From: JBDTSW01 sp963758845
GTDB taxonomy: Bacteria; Actinomycetota; Thermoleophilia; Solirubrobacterales; 70-9
Assembly (NCBI GenBank): GCA_963758845.1
Contig: CAVWWX010000002.1
Location: forward strand, 1,922,001-1,986,000
Length of the DNA stretch: 64,000 nt
Direction of reading: 5' to 3'
The position numbers and the translations under genes were made by a program. The first letter of the stretch is position 1. Every line of letters begins with the position of its first letter. Below the pieces are notes generated by a model. That model did no database searches. It was not told where the DNA came from and worked only from the letters and a program-made list of their open reading frames with translations. This document shows positions 36,727 to 45,562 of the stretch, piece by piece.

Positions 36727-36745
36727 GGCCGCCCGGTTGGCGGCC
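36727..36745 (-). promoter_or_regulatory. Leader hairpin before pnp
   Basis: A perfect 7-bp stem (GGCCGCC/GGCGGCC, five-base loop) ends seven to ten bases before the pnp Shine-Dalgarno AAGGAAAA. PNPase genes elsewhere are self-regulated through a leader stem-loop; the same role here is inferred. A second 7-bp inverted repeat (CGATGGT/ACCATCG, 36778-36800) lies upstream. Confidence 0.4.
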
Positions 36746-36814
36746 TCTCTCTCAGAACTCTCGTTCTCTAACGGCGACGATGGTAGCGAAGGCACCATCG
36801 CTAGCGTCCGGGGC

Positions 36815-37567
36815 GTGAATCGCGCCGGCGAGCCCGACTACGACCGTTTCGGGGCCGGCTACGCGGCCACCCGCAGGCCTGATCCGCGCATCGCCGAGCG
36901 CGTCCGAGGGGCGCTGGGGGACGCCCGCTCGGTGGTGAACGTGGGCGCGGGCGCCGGCTCCTATGAGCCCGCCGACATCGAGGTGGTAGCGGTCGAGCCC
37001 TCACGGGTGATGATCGACCAGCGCCCCGCCGGCGCCGCCCCGGCGGTGCTGGGCTCGGCCGAGTCGATCCCGCTTGCGGACGCCGCCGTCGACGCGGCGA
37101 TGTCGTTCTCCAGCATCCACCACTGGGACCACCCCGAGCGCGGCGTGGCGGAGATGCGCCGCGTCTCGCGGCGCCGGATCGTGATCGTCACGTTCGACCC
37201 CGACCGCGCCGCCGGTCCCTGGGTTTACGACTACTTCCCCGAGATGCGCGACGTGGACGACTGGTTCGCTCCGCTGGACGTCCTCGCCGGCTGGATGGGC
37301 GGGGCCGCCGTGAGCACGGTCCCGGTGCCCGCGGACTGCCACGACCTCTTCCTGGAGGCGATGTACGCCCGGCCGGAGCTGATGCTGGACGCGGTCGTCC
37401 GAGCGAACTGCTCGGGCTTCGCCCGCCTGGGCAACGACGACGAGCGTCGCGGCGTGGAGCGGCTTCGGGCCGACCTAGCGTCCGGCGCATGGGACCGCGA
37501 GTACGGCCACCTGCGCGAGGTCCAGGAGCTGGAGTACGGGCTGAAGCTGCTGGTCGCCGAGCCCTAG
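36815..37567 (+). CDS. SAM-dependent methyltransferase (class I)
   Basis: 250-residue methyltransferase. Motif I is SVVNVGAGAGSYEP, the strand-2 acid is AVEPS, and AESIPLADAAVDAAMS with SSIHHWDHPERG is the UbiE-like core. MRRVSRRRIVIVTFDP follows. The target is unknown. GTG at 36815; the upstream frame has no coding character. The gene runs against its neighbours and sits between rpsO and pnp, which are a pair in most bacteria, so it appears to be a later insertion. It ends at a hairpin shared with convergent rpsO. Confidence 0.83.
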   Translation: MNRAGEPDYDRFGAGYAATRRPDPRIAERVRGALGDARSVVNVGAGAGSYEPADIEVVAVEPSRVMIDQRPAGAAPAVLGSAESIPLADAAVDAAMSFSSIHHWDHPERGVAEMRRVSRRRIVIVTFDPDRAAGPWVYDYFPEMRDVDDWFAPLDVLAGWMGGAAVSTVPVPADCHDLFLEAMYARPELMLDAVVRANCSGFARLGNDDERRGVERLRADLASGAWDREYGHLREVQELEYGLKLLVAEP

Positions 37568-37574
37568 GAGCTGA

Positions 37575-37591
37575 GCGCCTCGAGGAGGCGC
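37575..37591. terminator. Hairpin between convergent methyltransferase and rpsO
   Basis: GCGCCTC and GAGGCGC flank a three-base loop, 7 bp perfect. It lies between the two stop codons (37567 and 37620). There is no T-tract, so it is a weak or bidirectional terminator candidate. Confidence 0.4.
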
Positions 37592-37619
37592 CCAGGCGGC
37601 GCGAACGTGACGCGCGGCG

Positions 37620-37889
37620 CTAGTGGCGCAGGCCGAGCTCGGCGACGAGCTCGCGGTAGCGGTCGACGTCCGAGCGCTCGAGGTAGCGCAGAAGGCGACG
37701 GCGCTTGCCGACCAGCATCAGAAGGCCGCGACGGGAGTGATGGTCCTTGCTGTGCGAGCGCAGGTGCTCGGTGAGCTCGTTGATGCGCTCGGTCAGCAGG
37801 GCCACCTGCACCTCGGCGGAGCCGGTGTCGTTCTCGGAGCGGCCGAACTTGCCGACCAGCTCGCGCTTCTTTTCGCTGGTGATGCTCAT
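37620..37889 (-). CDS. rpsO: 30S ribosomal protein S15
   Basis: 89-residue S15 that binds the 16S rRNA central domain early in assembly. The landmarks are GRSENDTGSAEVQVALLTER, LTEHLRSHSKDHHSRRGLL and GKRRRLLRYLERSD. It is the last gene of the rimP-nusA-infB operon, 13 bases behind ribF. The usual partner pnp is displaced by the plus-strand methyltransferase gene. Confidence 0.97.
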   Translation of the reverse strand: MSITSEKKRELVGKFGRSENDTGSAEVQVALLTERINELTEHLRSHSKDHHSRRGLLMLVGKRRRLLRYLERSDVDRYRELVAELGLRH

Positions 37890-37902
37890 CGGGCCGGACA
37901 GG

Positions 37903-38802
37903 TTAGCGATCGGGCACCGGAGCCCGGTAGCTCTCGCAGAGGCGCCGGGCTTCCTCGACGTCGGCGTGCATTTGGGCGACCAGGTCCTCGACGGAGTCGA
38001 AGCGCTTCTCGCCTCGCAGGCGCTCGATGAACGCGACCCGCAGGGTCTTTCCGTAGAGGTCGCCGTCGAAATCGATCAGAAAGGCCTCGACCAGCAGACC
38101 GCGCCCGGTCTCGAACGTGGGCCGGATCCCCACGTTCACCGCCGCGGGCCGCCCGTCGGCGAAGGCGGCGTAGACGCCGTGGCCGGGAACCGCGTACTCG
38201 TCGTCGGGGACGATGTTCGCTGTGGGGAAGCCCAGGGTGCGGCCGCGCTGGTCGCCCTTGGTTACCTCGCCCTCCAGCAGGAACGGGGCACCCAGGCACG
38301 CGTTGGCAGTCGCCATGTCGCCGGCGGCAATGGCCGCACGGATGCGGGTGGACGAGACGGTCTCGCCCTCGACCTCCACCAGCGGCTCGATCCTGGTCTC
38401 GAACTCCTCGCGCGAGCGCAGCATTTCCGAGTCGCCACGAGCCTTGCGCCCGAACCGGAAGTTCTCGCCCACCGCGACCTCGCTCGCGTTGAGCTGCTCG
38501 ATCAGGATCCGCCCGCAGAACTCCTCCGCCTCGATCGACGAGAAGCTCTCGTCGAACGGGATCACGACCAGTTCCTCCACCCCCAGCCCCTCGATCACGT
38601 CGCGCTTGATGTCGAACGGCATGATCAGCTTCGGCGCGGCCTCGGGGTGGATCACGCTCAAAGGGTGGGGCTCGAACGTCAGCACCGTGTCGGCGTCGGC
38701 GATCACGGCACGGTGTCCCGCGTGGACGCCGTCGAAGGTCCCGATCGCGACCCGCCGCGACCTGGGCTCGGCGTCGGGGAGCTGTGTGACCCGGATGCTC
38801 AC
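37903..38802 (-). CDS. ribF: Bifunctional riboflavin kinase/FAD synthetase
   Basis: 299 residues. The N-terminal FMN adenylyltransferase has GTFDGVHAGHRAV and FGRKARGDSEML. The C-terminal riboflavin kinase has GDQRGRTLGFPTANI, GHGVYAAFADG and NVGIRPTF with FDGDLYG. It makes FMN and FAD. The GTG at 38802 overlaps the truB stop by four bases (GTGA), so translation is coupled. truB-ribF-rpsO is a conserved order. Confidence 0.94.
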   Translation of the reverse strand: MSIRVTQLPDAEPRSRRVAIGTFDGVHAGHRAVIADADTVLTFEPHPLSVIHPEAAPKLIMPFDIKRDVIEGLGVEELVVIPFDESFSSIEAEEFCGRILIEQLNASEVAVGENFRFGRKARGDSEMLRSREEFETRIEPLVEVEGETVSSTRIRAAIAAGDMATANACLGAPFLLEGEVTKGDQRGRTLGFPTANIVPDDEYAVPGHGVYAAFADGRPAAVNVGIRPTFETGRGLLVEAFLIDFDGDLYGKTLRVAFIERLRGEKRFDSVEDLVAQMHADVEEARRLCESYRAPVPDR

Positions 38803-39491
38803 GAGCCCTTCACTCTGGCAGGGTCCGCCGCCAGCGCGCGCTCCAGCGCGGCATCGAGGGGAAGGGGCTTGCGCTCGTCCGCCTCGTCGACGGAGAAGGG
38901 GCCGATCGCCGTGCGCCGCAGCTCCTCGCAGTAAGCATCGCCCAGGTCGGCGATGAGGCTGCGCACGTAGGTGCCCGACGAGCACTCGATCTCGAACTCG
39001 GCGCGGCTGCCCTCCCGCGAGAGCTGCTGGAAGCGGTGAACGGTGACCAGCCTGGGAGGCATCTCGAAGTCCTCGCCGCGGCGCGCACGCTTGTAGGCGC
39101 GCTCGCCACCCACACGCACGGCCGAGTAGGTGGGCGGGCGCTGGAGCAGCTCGCCCGTCGGCAGCTTCAGCTCGCCCTCCGGCAGGACGCCGGTCTCGGT
39201 GATCTCGCCGTCGCGGTCGCCGGTCGTGGAGACCGCGCCCAGGCGGGCGACCACCCGATAGGCCTTGCGAAGCTCCATGAAGGTGGCTTGCTCGCGTGTC
39301 GCCCCGCGGGTGAGCAGCACGATCAGAAGGCCCGTGGCGAACGGGTCGAGGGTCCCGGCGTGGCCCGTCTTCACCCGGCGCTCGCCCCGGACGCGGGCGA
39401 CGACGTCGTGAGAGGTGACGCCCGCCGGCTTGTCGATCAGCAGGACGCCGGGTGTCTCAGGCGTCTGGCTTGAGCCCGGTGCAGAGGGCAT
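38799..39491 (-). CDS. truB: tRNA pseudouridine(55) synthase TruB
   Basis: Makes pseudouridine 55 in the T-loop of tRNAs. 230 residues, on the short side because the PUA-like tail is reduced. GVLLIDKPAGVTSHDVV and the catalytic Asp in GHAGTLDPFATGLL are clear; RPPTYSAVRVGGERAYKRAR and SSGTYVRSLIADLG follow. The ATG at 39491 overlaps nrnA by 35 bases; an in-frame later start would remove the family's first strand less cleanly. Confidence 0.93.
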   Translation of the reverse strand: MPSAPGSSQTPETPGVLLIDKPAGVTSHDVVARVRGERRVKTGHAGTLDPFATGLLIVLLTRGATREQATFMELRKAYRVVARLGAVSTTGDRDGEITETGVLPEGELKLPTGELLQRPPTYSAVRVGGERAYKRARRGEDFEMPPRLVTVHRFQQLSREGSRAEFEIECSSGTYVRSLIADLGDAYCEELRRTAIGPFSVDEADERKPLPLDAALERALAADPARVKGS

Positions 39492-40476
39492 CGACGATCT
39501 CGTCGTAGGAGAGGTCGGTCGAGAAACCCGCGGCCCTCGGATGCCCGCCGCCGCCGTGGACGCGCGCGATGGCCGAGACGTCGGTCTCGCCGTCGGTTGA
39601 CCGCAGGCTGACCTTGCGCTCGGAGTCCGCGGTGTCGCCGCGGTCGCGGACGACCGCGGCGATCCGGGTTCCCTCGAGAGCGCGAATGTGGTCGATGATC
39701 CCCTCCGTCAGCACCTCCGCGGCCCCCGTGTCGGCGTAGTCGGCGGCCGAGACGTAGGTCACCGCGAGGCCGCAGTCGTCGTAGCGCTCGATCTTGTCGA
39801 GCGCGCGCGAGACCAGCCGGAGCTTCTCGATCGGGACCCGTTCGTACAGACGGCGATAGGTGTCCACCACGTCCACCCCGGCCTCCACCAGCTCGGCGGC
39901 CATTCGGTGGGTGTCGGCGTTCACGTTCTCGTAGGAGAAGCGCCCGGTGTCGGTCACCAGGCCCACGTACAGGGCCGAGGCGATGTCCGGGGTGATCTCG
40001 GCCCCAAGCTCCTTGGCCAGCCCGTGGACGATCTCCGCGGTGGACGAGGCACTGACGTCGACGAGGTTGACGCCGGCGAACCGGGTGTTGTCGTGGTGGT
40101 GGTCGATGTTCACCGAGCGGGCGTCGCGCGAGCGCAGGAAGCCGTCGGGGGTGCGGTCGATGTTGCCGCAGTCCAGGAAGACGAGCGTGCGGTCGACGAC
40201 GTCGGCTGGCTGCTCGTGGAAGACCTCGGCCAGCGGCAGAAAGCGGTACTCGACCGGCAGCGGGAACTCCTTCGCCGCCAGGTACATGACCGAGTCCTTG
40301 CCCAGCTGGGCCAGGATGGAATGCAGGGCGAGCAGCGACCCGAGCGCGTCGCCGTCGGGGTTCTCGTGAGTCGTCAGCAGGAAGCGCTCGGCCGAGCGAA
40401 GCTCGTCGAGCACGGCGCGAGCGTCCGCCTCGGTCGAGGCCGGCGCCGCGACGGCCGTGGGGGCCGGCTTGTTCAC
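39457..40476 (-). CDS. nrnA: DHH family phosphoesterase, NrnA-type oligoribonuclease/pAp phosphatase
   Basis: 339 residues with the DHH domain motifs THENPDGDALGS, FLDCGN, NIDHHHDNTRFA and GLVTDTGRFSYEN, plus the DHHA1 motif GGGGHPRAAG. It degrades nanoRNAs and removes the 3' phosphate of pAp. It lies between rbfA (stop overlaps its start by four bases) and truB, the usual position in Gram-positive infB operons. Confidence 0.93.
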   Translation of the reverse strand: MNKPAPTAVAAPASTEADARAVLDELRSAERFLLTTHENPDGDALGSLLALHSILAQLGKDSVMYLAAKEFPLPVEYRFLPLAEVFHEQPADVVDRTLVFLDCGNIDRTPDGFLRSRDARSVNIDHHHDNTRFAGVNLVDVSASSTAEIVHGLAKELGAEITPDIASALYVGLVTDTGRFSYENVNADTHRMAAELVEAGVDVVDTYRRLYERVPIEKLRLVSRALDKIERYDDCGLAVTYVSAADYADTGAAEVLTEGIIDHIRALEGTRIAAVVRDRGDTADSERKVSLRSTDGETDVSAIARVHGGGGHPRAAGFSTDLSYDEIVDALCTGLKPDA

Positions 40477-40805
40477 TCGTCGAGAAGCTGGGTCACGCGC
40501 ACGCCGCGCTCGGGGCCGTCGTCGTAGTGGAACGAGAGGGTGGGCGTGTACTTGATGCGCATCTCGGTGGCGATCCGCGACTGCAGGAGCCCGTGCGACG
40601 AGCGCAGGGCGGCGAGCGTCGCGTCGCGCTCATCGGAATCCCCGAGCACGCTCACGAAGACGCGCGCGGAGCGGAGGTCGGGGCTGGTGTCAACTGCGGT
40701 CACGGTCACGAAACCGATCCGGGGGTCGTCCAACTCGGTCGAGATGGCATCCCCGATTACCTCGCGGATGACCTGGTTGACGCGCCTCATGCGCTCAGTG
40801 GTCAT
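40473..40805 (-). CDS. rbfA: 30S ribosome-binding factor RbfA
   Basis: 110-residue KH-type protein that helps 16S 5'-end maturation and cold adaptation. RMRRVNQVIREVIGDAIS is the conserved start; DPRIGFVTVTAVDTSPDLR and ATEMRIKYTPTLSFHYDD are the core. It is 36 bases downstream of the DUF503 gene and overlaps nrnA by four bases. Confidence 0.95.
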   Translation of the reverse strand: MTTERMRRVNQVIREVIGDAISTELDDPRIGFVTVTAVDTSPDLRSARVFVSVLGDSDERDATLAALRSSHGLLQSRIATEMRIKYTPTLSFHYDDGPERGVRVTQLLDE

Positions 40806-40841
40806 CGCCGGGTCAATCTAACAGCCACGGTTACGCCCGCC

Positions 40842-41144
40842 CTAAAGGCCGCGGATGTCCTCGAGCGTCAGCAGGTCGCGCTCGAACGAGGCCCCGTCGG
40901 GGCACCGCGACTGGACGTAGCGCTCGAGCTGGTCGGCGCGGGAGCCGACGGACGCGTCACCGACGAGCGCGCAGACGACGGTCGAGCGCTGCCACGCGTC
41001 GTGGTGCTCGGTCTCGGCAACCGTGGCGCCGAAGCGCTGTCGCAGGTGGGCCTTCAGCGAATGAAGCTCCTTGCGCTTGCCCTTCAGGTCATGGAGCTCG
41101 CCGAAGTGAAGGCGCGCCTCGATCACGCAGACATACGTGGTCAT
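40842..41144 (-). CDS. DUF503 (YlxP-like) protein
   Basis: 100-residue protein with a beta-alpha-beta fold. YVCVIEARLHFGELHDLKGKR and KAHLRQRFGATVAETEHHD are diagnostic of DUF503, found between infB and rbfA in Gram-positive bacteria (YlxP). Function is unknown; a ribosome-assembly link is inferred from location. Confidence 0.9.
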   Translation of the reverse strand: MTTYVCVIEARLHFGELHDLKGKRKELHSLKAHLRQRFGATVAETEHHDAWQRSTVVCALVGDASVGSRADQLERYVQSRCPDGASFERDLLTLEDIRGL

Positions 41145-41190
41145 GCCGAGAGGCTACGCGGGGCGCCGGGGGCCGGCGCGGACGGACGCC

Positions 41191-43422
41191 CTAGGACTCG
41201 AGCGTCTGCTCGACCTGGCGGCTCTCGAAGGCCTCGATCACGTCGTCGACCTTCACGTCCTGGAAGCCCTCCAGCACGATGCCGCACTCGAGGCCCTCCT
41301 CCACTTCCTGGACGTTGTCCTTGAAGCGGCGCAGCGAGCCGATCTTGCCGGTCCAGACGACGGTGCCGTCGCGGACCAGGCGGGCGTCGGCGATCCGGGT
41401 GATCTTGCCGTCGGTGACGATGCAGCCGGCGATCGTGCCGACGCGCGAGGCCTTGAAGAGCTCCTTGACCTCGGCCTGGCCAAGCGACTCCTCGACCTCC
41501 TCGGGCTCGAGCAGGCCCTCCATCGCACCGCGCAGCTCCTCGGTGACCTTGTAGATCACCGAATAGGTCCGGATCTCGACGCCCTCGGACTCGGCGGTGC
41601 GGCGGGCCTCGGCCAGCGGACGGACGTTGAAGCCGATGATGATCGCGTCGGAGGCGGCGGCAAGCATCACGTCGGACTCGTTGATGCCTCCGGCCGCGGC
41701 GCGGATGATGTTGATCGCGACCTGCTGCTGCGGCACCTTGGCGATCTCGTCCTGGAGCGCCTCGAGCGAGCCCGAGACGTCGGCCTTGAGGAGCAGGTTG
41801 AGCTCCTTGATCTGGCCCTCCTGGGCCTTGGCGAAGACGTCCTCCAGGCTGACGTGGCGGGCCTGGCGGCGGGCCAGCTTCTCGGTCTTCAGACGCTGCT
41901 CGCGCTCGCCCGCCATCTGCCGGGCGCGGCGCTCGTTCTCGACGACCTCGAAGCGCTCGCCGGCCTCGACGACGCCATCGAAGCCCAGCACGACGACCGG
42001 GTCGCCGGGCTCGGCCGTCTCGAGCGTCTCGCCGGTGTGGTCCTGCATCGCGCGTACCTTGCCCCAGACGGGGCCGGCCACGACGGCGTCGCCGACGCCA
42101 GGGTGCCGCGCTGGACGAGCGCCGTGGCCACCGGCCCGCGGCCGGGATCGAGGTGGGCCTCGACGACGACTCCGCTCGCATCCGCCCCCGGGTTGGCCTT
42201 GAGCTCCTCGAGCTCGGCGACCAGCAGGATGCTCTCGAGCAGGTCGTCCAGGCCCTCCTTGGTCTTGGCCGAGACGTTGGCAAAGACCGTGTCGCCGCCC
42301 CAGTCCTCTGGGTTGAGGCCCTGGTTGGCCAGCTCGCCCTTGACCTTGTCGACGTTTGCGGCGGGGAGGTCGACCTTGTTGACGGCGACGATCATCGGCA
42401 CGTCCGCGGCCTTGGCGTGGTCGATCGCCTCGACCGTCTGCGGCATGACGCCGTCGTCGGCGGCGACGACGATCACGGCGATATCGGTGACGTTGGCGCC
42501 GCGGGCACGCATCGCGGTGAACGCGGCGTGGCCGGGGGTGTCGATGAAGGAGATGGTCTTCCCGTCCTGGTGGACCTGGTAGGCGCCGATGTGCTGGGTG
42601 ATCCCGCCGGCCTCGCCGGCCGCCACCTCGGTCTCGCGGATCGCGTCCAGCAGCGAGGTCTTGCCGTGGTCGACGTGGCCCATGATCGTGACCACCGGCG
42701 GACGGTCCTTCAGGTCGCCCTCGTCGTCCTCGAAGACCGGCTCCTCGACCTCCTCCTCGGCCGCCGAGACGACCTCGACCTTCTGGCCGAGCTCCTTGGC
42801 GAGCAACTCGATGGTCTCGTCGGCGAAGCGTCTGCGTGAGCGTCGCCATCTCGCCCATCTTCATCAGCGTCTTGATCAGGTCGGCGCTGTTGACGCCGAG
42901 GCTCTCGGCGACCTCGCGAACCGTGGCCCCGGAGGGGACGCGGGTCGCGTCCGGCTCGACCGGGGCCGCCGCCTGCTTGGGCGGCTCCTCCAGGAGCGGG
43001 CGGCGGCGGCGGCCGCCGCGGCGGCGCGGTGGGCGCTGCGGGGGTGGTGCGGGCATGCGCTCGCGCCGGGAAGCCTGCGAGTCGATCACGACGCGCCGCA
43101 TCCGCTTGCCGCCCGCCCCCTGCGAGGCGGCCGCGGGCTTGGCCTGCGCCTGGGGGGCGGCGGCCTTGGCCTCGGCCTTCGGGGCGGCGGGAGCCTCTGC
43201 CTTGGCCTTCGGGGTCTTCTCGGCCTTCGGCTTGGCCTGGGCGGGCTTGGCGGCGGGGGCCTCGGCCGTGCCGGCTCCCTTCAGCGCGTCGAGGGCGACC
43301 TGCTCCTCGACGCTGGAGGCAGCGGCCTTCGCCTCGACGCCGGCGGCGTTGAGTGCGGCCAGGACCTCCTTCGAGGTGAGCCCCTGGGCCTTGGCGATCT
43401 CGTGGACGCGCTTTTTGGCCAA
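41191..43422 (-). CDS. infB: Translation initiation factor IF-2 (two compensating frame breaks)
   Basis: GTPase that brings fMet-tRNA to the 30S subunit. The N-terminus has VHEIAKAQGLTSKEVLAAL, an Ala/Lys/Pro-rich linker and a second N domain (ATVREVAESLGVNSADLI). The G domain has G1 GHVDHGKTSLLDA, G3 DTPGHAAF and G4 NKVDL, and domains II-IV end in RQVEQTLES. The G domain is one base out of frame with the rest. An extra base near 42825 and a missing base near 42100 together restore one 743-744-residue protein. The start is TTG at 43422 with GGGGGAG upstream. Both breaks are very probably indel errors in an essential gene. Confidence 0.92.
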   Translation of the reverse strand: MAKKRVHEIAKAQGLTSKEVLAALNAAGVEAKAAASSVEEQVALDALKGAGTAEAPAAKPAQAKPKAEKTPKAKAEAPAAPKAEAKAAAPQAQAKPAAASQGAGGKRMRRVVIDSQASRRERMPAPPPQRPPRRRGGRRRRPLLEEPPKQAAAPVEPDATRVPSGATVREVAESLGVNSADLIKTLMKMGEMATLTQTLRRRDHRVARQGARPEGRGRLGGRGGGRGAGLRGRRGRPEGPSAGGHDHGPRRPRQDLAAGRDPRDRGGGRRGRRDHPAHRRLPGPPGREDHLLHRHPRPRRVHRDACPRRQRHRYRRDRRRRRRRRHAADGRGDRPRQGRGRADDRRRQQGRPPRRKRRQGQGRAGQPGPQPRGLGRRHGLCQRLGQDQGGPGRPAREHPAGRRARGAQGQPGGGCERSRRRGPPRSRPRAGGHGARPARHPGVGDAVVAGPVWGKVRAMQDHTGETLETAEPGDPVVVLGFDGVVEAGERFEVVENERRARQMAGEREQRLKTEKLARRQARHVSLEDVFAKAQEGQIKELNLLLKADVSGSLEALQDEIAKVPQQQVAINIIRAAAGGINESDVMLAAASDAIIIGFNVRPLAEARRTAESEGVEIRTYSVIYKVTEELRGAMEGLLEPEEVEESLGQAEVKELFKASRVGTIAGCIVTDGKITRIADARLVRDGTVVWTGKIGSLRRFKDNVQEVEEGLECGIVLEGFQDVKVDDVIEAFESRQVEQTLES

Positions 43423-43487
43423 ACCGATCTCCCCCTACGCCGCCGGGGTCTCTTCGGCGGGCTCGGCGTCGGCTCGGGCTCGAGGGG

Positions 43488-44952
43488 TCAGACCCCTGCC
43501 TCGGCGGCAGGCTCCGGCGTCTCCTCGGCCGGCGTCTCCTCGGCTTCAGCGTCCGACCCCGCGTCTGCGGGCTCGTCTGCCGGTTCGGCCTCCATGGCCG
43601 CGGTGGCTCGGGCCACGAGCTCCTCGGCGGCCGACTCGTCGGCGCTTGGGTCGGCCAGGGTGGCGACCTCATCCTCGCTGAGCGACGAGACGACGGTCAC
43701 CTCGTTGGTGGGGAAGCGAACCAGCGCCTGATGCTGGGGCAGGCCGCAGTAGCGCGAGCCCGGCAGCGAGGCGTTCGGGCAGCGCCGTCCGGCCGAGAGA
43801 ACCGCAGCGCAGCGGCCATCGGCCTCGTCGGCGCCCTCGATCTCGATCTCGTCCTCCTGAGTCGAGAAGTCGGTCTCGGACTTGATGTCGACGCGCCAGC
43901 CTGTGAGCTTGGCGGCCAGGCGGGCGTTCTGGCCCTCGCGCCCGATCGCCAGGGACAGCTGGTCATCGGGCACCACGACGGTCGCCTGTTTGTCCTCGTC
44001 GTCCACCAGCACCTCGCGGACTCGTGCCGGCGAGAGGGCCTTGGCGACGAACCGCGCGGGCTCCTCGTTGAAGGGGATGATGTCGATCTTCTCGCCGCGC
44101 AGCTCGGACACGACCATGCGCACGCGGGAGCCTCGGGGGCCGACGCAGGCACCGACCGGGTCGACGCCGTCCGCGTGTGAGATCACGGCGATCTTCGAGC
44201 GATAGCCGGGCTCGCGGGCGACTCCCACGATCTCGACGAGGTCGTCGGCGATCTCGGGGACCTCCAGCTCGAACAGCGACTTGATCAGCTCGGGGCTGCG
44301 GCGCGAGACGACGATGCTCGGGCCCCTTGCCCTCGGCGGAGACGTCGGTGATCACGGCCTTGATGCGCATGCCGTGGTCGTAGCGCTCGTTCCACACCTG
44401 CTCCGAGCGCGGCAACAGCGCCTCGACGCGCTCGCGCAGCTGAACCAGCGTGTAGCGGTTGTCGGACTGCTGGATGATCCCGGTGATCAGCTCGCCGACG
44501 CGGTCCTGGTACTCGTCGTACATCATCTGGCGCTCGGCCTCGCGGATGCGCTGCAGTACGACCTGCTTGGCCGTCTGGGCGGCGATCCGGCCGAAGTCGT
44601 CGGGGGTGACGTCGCGCGACTGGATCTGGTCCTCGTAGGGGGCCAGCATCTCGGGGTCGAGCTCGGGGTCCTCGGGCTCGCGAAGCTCGCCCGTCTCGGG
44701 GTCGATCTCCTGCTCCTGCTCCTCGGCGACCTGCTCAAGGAGCTTCTCCTCGAGCTCAGCGGGCAGGATCAGCTCGAACACCCGGAAGTCAGCGGTGTCG
44801 CGGTCCAGGTCGACGCGGGCGTACTTGGCCGCGCCGGGCGTCTTCTTGTAGGCGGAGAGGAGCGCGTCCTCGAGCGCCGCCATCAGGGTCTCGGCGTCGA
44901 TCCCCTTCTCCTGCTCGAGGCCCCTGATGGCCTCAACGATCTCGCGGCTCAA
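43488..44952 (-). CDS. nusA: Transcription termination/antitermination factor NusA (one frame break)
   Basis: Elongation factor that binds RNA polymerase and nascent RNA. The N-terminal domain (REIVEAIRGLEQEKGIDAE) and the S1 region are in one frame. After an extra base near 44320 the other frame continues SIVVSRRSPELIKSLFE, then KH1 and KH2 (GACVGPRGSRVRMVV, IGREGQNARLAAKLTGW) and an acidic Ala/Glu/Pro tail. Within the tail is a Cys-rich segment, GRRCPNASLPGSRYCGLPQH, preceded by another Cys. This resembles a small zinc-binding knuckle and is not part of classical NusA. A further frame past the TGA, to TAG at 43438, also reads as an acidic tail (ADAEPAEETPAA), so the true end may lie there. 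TTG start at 44952. Confidence 0.9.
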
Positions 44953-45449
44953 GACTGAACCTCCTGACTCGCGCTTCGCAACATCTCTTCTCCCTTTCGG
45001 GGCTCCGCGCTCGGGCCTCCGGAAAGCTCGGGCACGAGGTTCGAGCGACGGATGCCGGCGAACGGGATCTCGACCGGGCCGGACTCGGCGTCGAGCGAGA
45101 CGCCGGCCTCGTCAGCCGCGGCGATCGTTCCCGTGAAGTTCCGCTGGCCCTCGATGGCCTCCTGCGTGCGAACGCGCACGCGACGGCCGAGGTACTGGTG
45201 GTAGTGCTCGGGCTTCGTCAGCGGCCGGTCGGAACCGGGCGACGAGACCTCCAGCGTCCACTGGTCGAGCAGGTCCCGGAGCTGGCCCGTGACGCGCTCG
45301 CACAGAGCGATATCCACCCCGTCAGGGTGGTCGACGTAGATCCGCAGCGACTCGGCGGCGGGCTGCTCGACCGCGATCAACTCGATCGCCGGGTCGAGGT
45401 CGCCCAGCCGGCGCTCGATCGTCATCTCTAGCTCAGCGGCTTCGCTCAC
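44949..45449 (-). CDS. rimP: Ribosome maturation factor RimP
   Basis: Assists 30S assembly. 166 residues. AVEQPAAESLRIYVDHPDG, the conserved DIALCERVTGQL and LEVSSPGSDRPL with the following YLGRRVRV barrel are family landmarks. The GTG at 45449 with GAGGAAG upstream was chosen over an ATG at 45491 that lies in the leader. Its last 15 codons include the 45-bp repeat; the stop overlaps the nusA start by four bases. First gene of the translation operon, behind a leader that contains an intrinsic terminator. Confidence 0.92.
   Translation of the reverse strand: MSEAAELEMTIERRLGDLDPAIELIAVEQPAAESLRIYVDHPDGVDIALCERVTGQLRDLLDQWTLEVSSPGSDRPLTKPEHYHQYLGRRVRVRTQEAIEGQRNFTGTIAAADEAGVSLDAESGPVEIPFAGIRRSNLVPELSGGPSAEPRKGEEMLRSASQEVQS
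44968..45012 (-). repeat. 45-bp element with fixed ends and variable core, copy 1 (before nusA)
   Basis: Read on the minus strand, GAGCGCGGAGC (45012-45002) and GTTGCGAAGCGCGAG (44982-44968) are separated by 19 unrelated bases. The same two ends with the same 19-base spacing occur at 55262-55306. This copy codes part of the RimP C-terminus and ends 15 bases before the nusA start codon. Confidence 0.65.
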
Positions 45450-45497
45450 TCTTCCTCGATGCTGGTTGTTTGTGTCTCCCTCCCCCCGCATCAGAGC

Positions 45498-45525
45498 CCA
45501 AAAAAAGGTGGGCCCGGGCCCACCT
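45498..45525 (-). terminator. Intrinsic terminator / candidate attenuator before rimP
   Basis: AGGTGGGCCC followed directly by GGGCCCACCT forms a strong hairpin; on the minus strand it is followed by seven T residues, a full Rho-independent terminator. It ends dtd transcription, and, since a TATACT promoter box (45563-45568) lies between dtd and the hairpin, it can also attenuate rimP-nusA-infB. Confidence 0.8.
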
Positions 45526-45562
45526 CAGTGATAAGGGTTCGGGTGCGAAAAGAGGTCCGGCG

